DNA of 64,000 nucleotides from Lumbricus terrestris (taxonomy: Eukaryota > Annelida > Clitellata > Crassiclitellata > Lumbricidae), in assembly GCA_949752735.1 (NCBI GenBank), contig OX457037.1, positions 62,933,186 through 62,997,185 on the forward strand, written 5' to 3'. Positions 21,650 through 31,753 of the stretch are shown piece by piece. The notes beneath the pieces are model-generated. The model searched no databases, was not told the origin of the DNA, and was given only the letters and a program-made list of their open reading frames with translations. Position numbers and translations under genes: made by a program. The number at the start of each line of letters is the position of its first letter. Positions within the stretch are counted from its first letter, which is position 1.

Positions 21650-21740
21650 GTCCTTGAGGTAGATTCAAACCTTCAACCCTTCGGTTACCGGGCACAGAAC
21701 ATACCGCCACACCACCGCGTCCCATTGACCTTGTGACCAC
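21650..21740 (-). repeat. tRNA-related SINE head (copy A)
   Basis: The minus strand has GGGACGCGGTGGTGTGGCGG (degraded A-box) and GGTTTGAATCT (degraded B-box) about 35 bp later. The same site in copy B (49438-49512) has a better A-box, TGGTGTAGCGG. The SINE therefore inserted before the segmental duplication. The body extends toward 21550. Confidence 0.6.
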
Positions 21741-22044
21741 CTTATGACCTGCCATTTTTTTGTGGGGGGCGTGTTTTTTCTTTCTTTTGTTATGGGTGTC
21801 TTTGTGAAGATCTTGATGGTCTTGTTGATGTGTTTCTGAGGCGAATCTTGCCATATCAGCTGCAATGCAACCAATTCTCTTATCGCTCTTGGTTTTGGTT
21901 GCAGATTCTGGTGGGCTATTTCTCCAACCTGGCTCTCCACATTTGATAATCCATCGATCGGGTTCAAATCCGGGGATTTGGAGCCATCTGCTTTTCTCAA
22001 TGAAACCAAAACAATAGTCATTGAGTCGATCTCTTTTCATCAGC

Positions 22045-23365
22045 GGCGCATTTCTTAACTTTCAATTTAACTCCTAATTTCTCTGCAATCACTGTTTACA
22101 ACAGTAAACGCTATAACTTTATCTTCAAGACCTTGCTCATGAAGTGTTTCAATGCACAATAATTTTGCCTGTCATTGACATCTTGGGCATTTTAATTTGC
22201 TAGAATATTTGATTTTATTGTTTTAATAAGAAATTTATTCATCTGAAAAATTCTTTATTTACCGACTCGGCAATCACCATCTTGCTAAATGATGTCAAAG
22301 TGACGCGCAGCAACGCTGGTACCCTGTTTCATTTATAAATAATAATAGGCCTAATGGTTATTAATTTTATAAATTTTCAAGTTCATTTGACACCAATTAT
22401 TTGGAAGTGACTTAATACAATCGTTTTTTTAAAACTTTTTGCTGCGTTATGTTTTTGATTCGCCAAAAACAGTGGGTGGACTCACTAAAAGTGACATAAC
22501 TTTTGTTCAATTTGAAATATCTTGATGAAATCGGGCCATCATGTGTAAATATAAATTCTATAGGCTATAAACCTGCAAATTTGATTTAAGAATTCTTTTC
22601 TCAATGAAACCAGAACAGTTGCCATTGAGCCGATTTCCTTTCATCAACGGCACATTTCTTAACTCTTAAATTACCTCTTAATTTCTCTTCAATACTGCTT
22701 TACAGAGTAAGGCTTAGTAAGCGGTGATGAGGCCTACAGTTTCATCTCCAGGACCTTGCTCATGAAGTGTTTGAATACCGTACACATTTTGTCTGCCATT
22801 GACACTGCTAGAAATTCCGATTTTATTGTTTTAACAAAAATTATTCAGCTTAGTCAGCTACCAACTGAAAGTCATCTTGCTACATAATGTCACATTGTCA
22901 CAATGACGTGCAGCTACGCTGGTACCCTGTTTATTTCTAAATAACTATAATAGTGGCTATCTGTCAATATAATATCAAGTTTATTTAACACCAATTATTG
23001 GAGATGCGACCTTAAAAATCGGTTTTTGCTGTGTTATGTTTTCGATTCGTAAAAAACAGTGGGTGGTCTCACTAAAAGTGATATATCTTTTGTTATGTTC
23101 AAAATATCTTGACGAAATCTGGCCATCATGTGCAAATATGAATTGTCTTTAAGCCTGAAAAAATCATTTAAAATTCCTGATTCTGGTCAAGATATTGGCA
23201 AAACCATAGGAGGGTCTTTTTCAAGGCCACCCTGTAGGCTATAATTATATCCTCCCTCTGTAGCCCTCAGCAGTTGTGCCGTGGTCAAACCCGTCTAAGG
23301 CGCTAGGTTCTCAATGCAAGTGCATCCTAAAGTAGTTCCACGGAATGTGTGCTTTGCTATTACAG
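22045..23365. other. Intronic sequence shared with copy B; no gene
   Basis: Aligns with 49855-50540. It also contains an internal duplication: 22050-22600 resembles 22610-23200 (shared CATTTCTTAACT, AACAGTGGGTGG, CATCATGTG blocks). No coding feature is seen. Confidence 0.5.
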
Positions 23366-23470
23366 ATAGCGGGAACAAGATTTTGGACCTTGAAAAGAAA
23401 CTGAAACAAGAGAAAAGTGAGAAGGAACAACTTATTATCACCCACTCAGAAGAAAATGGGAGATTACATG
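23366..23470 (+). CDS. TRIM-NHL paralogue, copy A, coiled-coil exon
   Basis: A 105-bp exon bounded by TATTACAG before 23366 and GTAAGG after 23470, phase 1 at both ends. It encodes SGNKILDLEKKLKQEKSEKE and continues to LHG, a short charged coiled-coil segment. It matches exon 3 of the complete gene (50541-50645) with the same length and phases, and has no stop. Its natural partner downstream is the NHL exon at 24999. No RING/B-box exon was found upstream in the window. Confidence 0.75.
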
Positions 23471-23589
23471 GTAAGGGTCAAAAGCTAACAGAATATTATA
23501 GGAATAACCAAAGGGCCGAATAAAATTATTTTATCATATCGATGACATTGATAATTTTGTTGGAATAATTACTGAACTATATAAGACTA

Positions 23590-24160
23590 GATGTGTTGCC
23601 CGGCGTTGCCCGGGAAATTTAGTGTTCTCAACACTACTCCTCTGGGGTACCCAGCGTTGACCGCTAAATTTCGGGTTTTCGCCACCCCTCCACCCCACCC
23701 GCGCTTCCCGAAAAAGCCAAACATGACCTGAGTGTGTGTGCTGACTGTGGCCTAATACAATTATTGCAGACTGTCTCTGTTCTGTTAGTATAATTAATAT
23801 TTCTGTGATCTGCGTTCTTGTGCATAATTGTACAGTACTGTAACCGGTTTCCGTTTGTCAACCGGATTTTTTGGATGACGTCATGCGGACTGTCGACTCT
23901 TTACTAATGCCTCAATGCGCAAATGGTGATTAGGCCTAAATCTGATTAAAACGCTAATATATCGGGTTTTAAAGTGAATTGAGAGCTGAAAAAAGTCGCG
24001 TTGACCTTAAAGTTTGGGAAGAAATTAAGAATCAATTGCAAAAATGTTGGTAGCTCATTTCCGAGCCTTTTCTGGGACGAAGAGTCAAAATACACCCGGA
24101 CATACGAACAAACATATGGAAGGACAAACTTTGAGAAATATATTAAAGATGAAGTATAAA
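23590..24160. repeat. TTGCCCGGCGTTGCCCGGGAA-type dispersed repeat
   Basis: Starts with GTTGCCCGGCGTTGCCCGGG and ends near ACAAACTTTGAGAAATAT. It is absent from copy B, where the flanking homology breaks at 23580/50755. Related starts occur at 18079, 39047, 39250 and 56462. It belongs to a widespread unclassified animal repeat type and carries no convincing ORF. Bases 24160-24600 are not shared with copy B and show no gene. Confidence 0.5.
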
Positions 24161-24998
24161 TTTAGTAACCGACTTATTGTTGACATTCTCAAATGCTGCA
24201 ATGGCTTTGTAGAAATGACATAGAAATCGAGATCAATGATAGACGGTTAGCTATAGGGCACGTGGTCGGCCAAGTCGTTAAGGCCTGGCTGACCAGAGAC
24301 TTTCAAATGTGAGGCGTGCTGCGCAGTTTTCATAGATTACAATACAATACAGGCCATGGTGTATTATGAGAGATGTCTTTTATTACCGTTACTGATATTA
24401 TTTGACGCCAACGTTTGGATTGCATCGCATGCAGGATAGGCTTAAATGACGAGTAGGCCTAGGCCTAATAGACTAAAATTGTTTGAGAACTTTTGAAACA
24501 CTAGGGCCTAATTATTGCTATTCATGCCGTCACTATTCTAAGAATAGGCTACTTACTATTTTATTGAAAATGTTGATTTTAACTTAGCTCTTACTGTCTT
24601 TTAAACTCCCAAGCAAACGAACCGCAAATAGTTTTTGCTTATTTAAGCAAGGTGTTATTTTAATACAAGTACTGGTTTCCGGACGCCATTAAGCGATGGA
24701 TTTGACGATGCACCTGACGTCTTTTCCGCTCTGTGGACTTGCGTTTCCATCTGTCGGTAATTCTCCAGGGGGGTTCGCGTTTATTTCTAATGATATTGTA
24801 CAATGTACACCTTTATAATTATATTTGTCTCCTTACCATTGTCATCACCATTGCTATCGCCTTCTTCGAGCTGCTTGACTCCACCTTGAACGATCAATGG
24901 CTCAGTGTAGGCAAAATGACACCAATGTTACCAGGTAGTTTCTCCCATGTTCAAGTATAAACTTAAATAAATAACAGACGTTTAGTTTTTATTTTCAG

Positions 24999-25918
24999 AT
25001 AAACTTCGATACAGTGAAGGTCCAGTCCTGGTTAAGAGGATCAGACCAAAAGCCGCAGAAGAAGGCGATAAATCGAACGGTTATCTGCCATTGACAATCT
25101 TAGACGAAGAATTGTTTATTGCGAGTGGAATGAGTTCAGAAGTTGAAGTTTACGATACAACCAAACTAAGTTTTAGTCGTCGATGGAATTTGAAGGCATT
25201 GATTAATCCAAAGGAAATAGTATCCTGCAACGCAAATAAATGTCTCTACATTTTCGATTACAAAGGCGAAGGTCAGTCGAAGGAAATCTTGAGGGTTGAT
25301 CGAAATGGAAAGTTAATAAATAATTGGTCAACAGGAGAGAATTGGGGATGGGGTCTGTCTGTCACAAATGAATTGAATGTCATCTTAGCTGTTTATAATA
25401 AAAATGAATTAATTGAATATTCAGCAGATGGAAAATTGATCCGACAAATAAATCTATCATCAGACACACGTATAAGTAAGCCATGGCACGCCATAAAACT
25501 GTCCAATGGCGATTTCGTTGTCAGCCATGGATATGGCCACAATGCGGAGGAACTGCATAGAGTTTGTGTGGTGGACACGGACGGACAGCTTAAGAAGTCA
25601 TTCGATGGAAAATATGGGTCTGGCACCGGAGAAATGAATGAACCATTTTATTTGACCGTTGATAGAAACGGATTCGTGATGGTCGCTGATCGATATAATC
25701 ATAGAGTTTTATTATTGGATTCAGATTTGAAATTTAAGGAAGTAAGGCTAATTATTCCACATGAATTGAATGCATTGCAGTATACGACGACCAAGATTCT
25801 TCTGAATGAGTTAAATGGACGACTGTTTGTGGCTGTCAAAAGAACCTCGAGACTTTTGAGTTGGCTTATGTTACAAAAACAGGAAGAATATGGCGAGATT
25901 CAGATTTTTAATTTTTAA
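24999..25918 (+). CDS. TRIM-NHL paralogue, copy A, NHL exon
   Basis: The exon starts after ATTTTCAG (phase 1) and runs open for 920 bp to a TAA. It encodes DKLRYSEGPVLVKRIRPK and then a beta-propeller of the NHL type. Clear repeats are YIFDYKGEGQSKEILRVDRN and the block FYLTVDRNGFVMVADRYNHR followed by VLLLDSD. NHL propellers bind RNA or protein in TRIM2/3/71-type ubiquitin ligases. The frame is intact despite divergence from copy B at about one residue in six by eye, with different last residues. With no RING/B-box exon visible, this copy is either a truncated paralogue or uses an upstream 5' exon outside the duplicated block. Confidence 0.8.
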
Positions 25919-25984
25919 TGATCAATTTTAAATTTGATTAGCCTACTTTGAATTTATGTGTTACGCCTTTATACTATGCGTTCG

Positions 25985-26040
25985 GTCCCTAATAGAAAGG
26001 GTCTTGTGGTGGTCGCTGATTACCTGAACCTTTGTTACTA
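25985..26040 (+). pseudogene. Fossil NHL repeat after the stop (copy A)
   Basis: Downstream of the stop the sequence still reads VPNRKGLVVVADYLNL, a decayed version of VDRNGFVMVADRYN. Copy B has the matching relic at 55700-55795. Confidence 0.55.
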
Positions 26041-26044
26041 AGTT

Positions 26045-26545
26045 AATATTTAAAAATTGGACAGCAGTTTTCTCAAAAGGGAAACATAGAAAACAAAGGT
26101 TGAACGGGCAAATATCTCTGGCTCACATGGTATTTAACGCTGAGAATATATTGATGCATGAATTTTAATATGTTATTTTAAATGATTTTTGTTAGAATAG
26201 TTTGCTTTGAAGCCAAACATCACCTGCTTTTCAATATTTCTCCTATAAGATTATTATTTTAGAGTAAATCAATCAACTTCATCGATAAGTTTGTGCTTAT
26301 TTCCTTTTATGTGGACCTGAAATGTTTAGATTTGGTGACGCATCAGATGACTTTTGTTAATTAGACAAGTTATTTTTTCGATTTGAATTTTCCTACTTTC
26401 CAGTTTGTATGCCTAAGCTTATAGATGAGAAACAGCGACAAGGCTCATGTGACGCCATTACTGCGTGACGTGCTGCGTTGGCTCTCGGTAACATACCGCA
26501 CTGAATACAAGCTCTCTGTGCTGGTAGGCGTATAATACTTACAAG
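26045..26545. other. 3' flank of copy A; no gene
   Basis: Homology to copy B continues to about 26425 (56203) and then stops. No further exon is supported. Confidence 0.5.
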
Positions 26546-26552
26546 TTCCTAC

Positions 26553-26870
26553 ATGCGTGCAGTCGGCTGCGTCAGAGGTTGGACTTGCGCTGAGATCCAG
26601 TGCGAAAAGAGATCTATAAAATTATGTGCGGAAGACGAGGACACGCTTTGGGAGCACGCTTTTTCAACTGCTTGCCCGTGCTGCTGGAACAGTCGGCCTT
26701 CTACTGTTCGTTCAGCCAACTCAGTTGAGGCTTTCAAATCTCGACTCAATACACATATCTTTTCTAGGGTGTAAGTCTACCTCTGACTGATTGCGTTCTT
26801 GTTTGTAGAGGCGCCCTTGTTACAGCATGTGCTGTGCTACGGCGCCATAGAAATTATCGTCATTATTATT
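26553..26870 (+). pseudogene. LINE ORF2 C-terminus and 3' end
   Basis: The frame ends CCWNSRPSTVRSANSVEAFK then SRLNTHIFSRV. This is the canonical LINE terminus (WNSLP-x-x-VR-x-A-x-S-x-x-x-FK-x-x-LKTHLF). A short 3' UTR with GGCGCCATAGAAATTATCGT and a few ATT units follows. It is strongly 5' truncated. Confidence 0.75.
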
Positions 26871-26879
26871 ACTAGATCA

Positions 26880-28640
26880 AGCTTCTGGAGCCGCTGGGGA
26901 GTAGCTAACCAGATAAATTGTGTCATAGGGTTCCCTATGCAACGAAGTCTACATCGATAAAACGTTCTGCCGTTCATTCATGCATTCTGCATAATCATAA
27001 TGGCAATGATGATCTCTAAACTTCTAAGGCGCACTCGAAAACCAGGCGCTGGGCACCAGCTTAGCCTATAGCTCACGACCACTGAAATGAAAAAGAAAAA
27101 TGAAAAGACAAGCCTATAGGCTATATAGGCAACCGCAGCGTGTAGGCTGCTTACTTCTAATTTTTGCCAGTAGGCTACAGCCCTAGCTGAGAGTAGTATT
27201 GGTATATAGGCTCACTACAGTTTAACTGATTTTTACATCCTATGTAGATACTGCTATTATTATCATCGCGTCATGATCATCAGCATAGTTCGTGCGCGTG
27301 GACTTTAAATAGCGTTACGACCAATATAGAAACTGGCAAGCGGTGGTACACTGGTGCAGGATCTCACCCGATCAATTGAAAAGCGAGCAGGGCCGACGCC
27401 AATCAATCAATCAATCAATCAATCAACCAACCAGTCAATCGAATTTACTGCTCCAAAAGCCATCACACGGTGTGAGTTTTTTGGGAAGGCGGGGCGGGGA
27501 AACACAATGGCGCATTGGATAACACACTTGTATGTAGATCAGTGGAGCTCACTTCGATTCCCCAAGTTATCGCGGGACAGACGTGCTATCAGCGCCGTTG
27601 TATTGCAGGCTGTCTGTTCTGCTAGTAGTTAAGATTGATGTTAACTATAACTGTATAACTGTACATTGTAACCGGTTGCGGTCTGTCAACCGGATTGTTG
27701 AATACACGACAATTGTTATTATTCATTGTACGATGGGATAAACTGGCATGAATTTGGAACAACTGAGGGAATGTCTGCGAGCAGAGAACAATGGAGAATG
27801 TGTGTCATGACGATCGCTAGAGCTCTACGAGCTGACAGCAACAAGGTGACAAGGTGACAATGAGATTAAGATAATAGTTGAAAAAAAGTTATATAGGCCT
27901 GGGCATATACCGTGGTTATAATCACATAATAGATAAGCGTAGCAGATCATTAAAATACGGCCCAGTTAGACTTCTTGCTATGCTTTATTTATTCTGTGCG
28001 TATGATCTGAACATGCCTATATAAAACCTTCGTACAAGCGGTTAAATGTAACAGGCTGCGTTCTGTCAGCTTAAAGTTTTGATTATTAATCGAAAATTGA
28101 ATTGAATTGCTATAATAGTCGATCACAGTTACTTGCGTCTCCAGATACTATTCTCAGTTAGCCTACTCTATCAGCCGACTCCTTAAACAATACGTTGCCG
28201 TTGGCGACCGTCACGTGACATAAACGGCCATCGGCGAAATTTTTAAATACGCCTAGGAAAGACGAGAAAATTTATAATTACTTTGTTTCCTGAATGGGTT
28301 CTCTTCAACGAATACGATCCTTAAAGTCATGAACTGTTGATTTCGAAAAATATGTAGAAATCGAACGTCGACGGTTACGGAAACCACAAAATTTTCGCAA
28401 TATTGATCAAGCTTAGACGATAACATTACTACATGTATGTTTTCCAACGACGATATCAGCTGATGACGTCGCTGTCTTTGTTGTTTATTATTTTGGGCGG
28501 GATTTATATTTGGCATTTCTGTAGCCCAATAACAGGACGGTTCAGAGTGCGGTGAAATTGTCTCCGAGAGGCAGATTAATAATAATTTAGTATTCTTGCG
28601 GCTCGAGGTAGAAAAGATCTAAAGCTCTAAATTATTAAAA
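26880..28640. other. No gene recognised; repeats only
   Basis: Contains an R3 LINE-end block at about 27010-27065, (AATC)n at 27401-27425, and a block at 27590-27710 with ACCGGTT and GTCAACCGGATT that also occurs at 23750-23870. The open frames near 27354 and 28253 have no domain or splice support. Confidence 0.5.
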
Positions 28641-28644
28641 CCGG

Positions 28645-28645
<1 letters not shown>

Positions 28646-28731
<86 letters not shown>

Positions 28732-28732
28732 A
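28646..28732. repeat. (ATT)n array 1
   Basis: Uninterrupted ATT array next to the 3' end of retroelement fragment C1. Confidence 0.95.
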
Positions 28733-29378
28733 CACACTCCTTTATTAAAAGAACAATCAAGCTTAAAACCAGACTAAAACAAAAAAATATTCAAGCATAA
28801 AGTGCATTGTTCTCGTCCCCGGTGAGTAGGGCAAAAGAGCCTCTAAAAGCAACAGCATTAAAACGTTGCGTGCAGATAGAAAGTCTCTGAAAGAGATAGA
28901 CAGTTTCCCTAGGATCGCCGGAAACAGCGGCGCAACGGCGGCCCAACTCCAATAAAAATTCGCGACCCGCGCAATTGATGGGGCCTAACGATTCGATTGC
29001 AATTGGCACAAACTCATGGGAGACAGGAAGCGTCGAGTACTTGCTGCACTTTCGATCAGCCGCATGTTCAGCAGCACCTCCGGAAACCGTTGATGACAAA
29101 TGTAAGTAAGAGACAGCACATGTGTGGATGGCTGTGTAGTCCCAGGCAACATATTTACCTCTGGCCCATGGGACGAGAGTGGCGCCGTCAGGTCTTTTGC
29201 CGTCCGTTCTAATCAGGCCTGGAGGCTCTTTCGAACTGGGAATGTCAGCCTTCGCGAGTGCCCTCCACACCAAGTCGTTGACCGCAAAGTGTCGGGCAGA
29301 TCTTCCAGATGAACGTTTGCAGACCAACCCGTGGTGTCCTCTTGAGTCGGTGGTTTCTCCGCACTGACACTGGTGCGA
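28733..29378 (-). pseudogene. RLE-type non-LTR fragment C1
   Basis: 5'-truncated copy retaining the endonuclease end (from VCKRSSGRSARHFAVNDLVW through GKRPDG and AWDYT) and a 3' UTR ending AATAAAGGAGTGTGTT. It closely resembles the C-terminus of the full-length C5, with scattered differences. Both ends abut ATT arrays (28646-28732 and 29379-29480). Confidence 0.85.
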
Positions 29379-29379
29379 A

Positions 29380-29478
<99 letters not shown>

Positions 29479-29480
29479 CA
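29379..29480. repeat. (ATT)n array 2
   Basis: ATT array separating fragments C1 and C2. Confidence 0.95.
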
Positions 29481-30196
29481 ACATCATCATTATATTTCTC
29501 AAAAAACAGTGTACTACAGCCTCGTCGAGCCGAGGCATGCGATGGCGTTGAATCGCTGAACTGTGGCTGATATCTTCTGGAACAGGAAGAAGGTTTCTTG
29601 AGGGTCTTCGGATACGCGTGACAATCGTCGACCGAGTTCTGTGATGAAGGCCAGGCCCTCCTGGTCCATAGGTCCAAGCGTTTCTATCGCAACCGGAGTG
29701 AAACTGTATCTTGTCTGGAGTTCCTCGTATTTTAGCTTTTTCCTAGCAGCGGCTATTTCGGCAGCTCCGCCCGCCATTGCAGCAGTCTCAGTCAGGTACG
29801 AAGGAGCTATGGTATCGACAATGGTCACATCCCAAATAAGCGAACGCCCACTTTTCCACGGAATGAGGGTTTGACCATCTGGTCTTTTCCCATCAAGACG
29901 AGTGAGGCCAGCTGGTTCTCTGATCGATGGAATGCCTGCCCTGATGAGACTACGAAGCACAATTTCGTTCACTGCGGAATGTCTAGCTTGTCTTCCGAAA
30001 CCATGTGAGCAAGAGAGACCATGCGAGCCTCTGGCCGAAACCATTGTACCACAAGTGCAAACGTGTGGGGCGCAGATGACAGCTCCAAGTCTCAAGCCTA
30101 CTGCCACCCTCATCTCCTCGTCGCTAAGTCGTAAACCTTGAGCTGCCAGTGGAAGGGCAAAGAGCCAGTCCGAAGCATGTGGAGCTTGAATAGCTA
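29481..30196 (-). pseudogene. RLE-type non-LTR fragment C2
   Basis: Encodes the C-terminal part only: MRVAVGLRLGAVIC, a CxCG zinc motif, ARGSHGLSC, DGKRPDG and LIWDVTIVDT. It belongs to a different subfamily from C1/C5. It is nearly identical to C6 (35085-35810), including both truncation points. At its 5' end the plus strand runs TAATAATAA before switching to TTATTATTA. Confidence 0.85.
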
Positions 30197-30197
30197 A

Positions 30198-30269
<72 letters not shown>

Positions 30270-30277
30270 TGTTATTA

Positions 30278-30716
30278 TTACACTGCAGCAAAAGATCCCG
30301 CGAAGGCCACCGCGTTAAAGCGCTGAATGGTCACCGAAAGTCTTTGGTATAAAAATGTCGTTTCTCTCAATTCGTCTGTCGCCTTCGTCAAGTGACGACC
30401 CAAATCTGTAATTAATTCGATGCCTCTTAAGTTGACAGGGCCTAGAGTTTCAATGGCTAGTGGAACGAAGTCATGTGTGACTGAAAGTGACTGGTATTTT
30501 TGAGTTTTCCTGTTGTCTGCAATTTCTGCTGCTGCTCCAGCTGTGACAGCCGTTGCCTGCAAATACGACGGCGCTAGAGTGTCAACCAAAGTTACGTCCC
30601 ACACGAGGCTCCGGCCCGCTTTCCACGGTATAAGTGTCGTACCGTCAGGTCTTCTGCCATCTGAGCGCAGCATGTCCCGTGGCTCCTTAATCGCTGGAAA
30701 TCCGGCTTTAATCAGT
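30278..30716 (-). pseudogene. RLE-type non-LTR fragment C3
   Basis: Encodes MLRSDGRRPDGTTLIPWKAG and WDVTLVDTLAPSYLQ through the C-terminus NAVAFAGSF. It starts inside the endonuclease domain, so it is strongly 5' truncated. Nearly identical to C7 (35945-36384). ATT arrays lie on both sides (30198-30266 and 30717-30813). Confidence 0.85.
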
Positions 30717-30719
30717 TAC

Positions 30720-30813
<94 letters not shown>
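30717..30813. repeat. (ATT)n array 4
   Basis: ATT array between fragments C3 and C4. Confidence 0.95.
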
Positions 30814-30816
<3 letters not shown>

Positions 30817-31700
30817 ACACATTTATTTCTTCAAAAACTAACACAATCACATGCAGACAAGTAAAAATAATCGTTTTCAACGTTAGGCCATAGGCCTCTC
30901 AATGTCTAGGCTGTCAAGTTCCGTCGTGCCCAACACTGACAACAAATTTCCTCTTTGGAGCGCGACTGATATGCGCTGCAGCAGATGGTTAGTTTCACGC
31001 TGGTCACCGGTCGCTACAGAAATCCTCCTTCCTAGTTCCTGAGCAAATTCCAGAGACTCGGTGTGCCAGCTTCCTCCGGTTTCGATGGCCACAGGAACGA
31101 AATGATGCGACTGCGAGATGACAGCATATTTAGTGGTCTTATTTCGAGCTGCTTTTTCCGCTGCTGCACTTGCGTTTTGCGATGTAAGATGTTCGTACGA
31201 GGCTGCAAATGTGTCCGGCACGGTGACGTCCCAAGCCAGGCAGCGACCGCTGGACCAGGGTATTATTGTGACTCCGTCTGGTCTTTTGCCATCGATTCTG
31301 GAAAGACCATTGGGTTCTTTGATGGCCGGTATTTTGGCTCTCGTGAACGCCCGCCAAATCACGTCGTTTATCATAGCATGCCGTTGTTGTCTTCCTGCAC
31401 CTCTCGGACAAGAGAATCCGTGATGGCCTAAGGGTTCTACCACGGCACCACATTTACACGTATGTTTTTCACACAACACAGTACCCAGACGAATGCCTAC
31501 TGCAACTCTCAACACCTCTCCCGTCATCCGTAAACCAGCTGTCGTAATGGGAAGTGCGTGGAGCCAGTCTCCTGAGTGTGACGATTGTACGGCTAGCAAT
31601 CGTGATTTAGAAGCTGAATCTGCAGCTCTTTCTGTGAGTTCTTGAAATACTTGCGAAATCACCGCTGTGTCCCATTCTCTTTGTTTGTGAGTTTTCAGAT
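30814..31700 (-). pseudogene. RLE-type non-LTR fragment C4
   Basis: Retains SGDWLHALPITTAGLRM, a zinc motif (CEKHTCKCG, then HHGFSC), DGKRPDGVTIIPW and CLAWDVTVPDT, ending QRGNLLSVLGTTEL. It is a fourth subfamily by sequence. The 3' UTR ends AAGAAATAAATGTGTTAT against the ATT array. C9 (37416-37556) is a much shorter copy of the same 3' end. Confidence 0.85.
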
Positions 31701-31702
31701 TA

Positions 31703-31751
<49 letters not shown>

Positions 31752-31753
31752 CA
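31701..31753. repeat. (ATT)n array 5
   Basis: ATT array between C4 and the 3' end of full-length element C5. Confidence 0.95.

Larger units (their letters stand above)
18350..26425 (+). repeat. Segmental duplication copy A (pair of 48851-56203)
   Basis: Colinear with 48851-56203. Shared blocks include GGAGTTTAGCCGCAATAATT/CGGAGTAAAGCCGCAATAATT-type starts, AATCTAGATTAAAGATGCTC, AGCAAACGAACCGCA, and both TRIM-NHL 3' exons. Gaps in the alignment correspond to element insertions: piggyBac-like and hAT elements in copy A, a LINE in copy B. The duplicated block starts inside intron 2 of the TRIM-like gene, so exons 1 and 2 are not included. Confidence 0.9.

Noticed and set aside
21627..22040. 137-aa and 118-aa minus-strand ORFs
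   Set aside because: They overlap a SINE head and intronic sequence shared with copy B, where the frames are not conserved.
29245..29538. Poly-Ile, poly-Leu, poly-Tyr and poly-Asn open frames over the ATT arrays
   Set aside because: Any ATT array is open in most frames. There is no flanking coding evidence on those strands.
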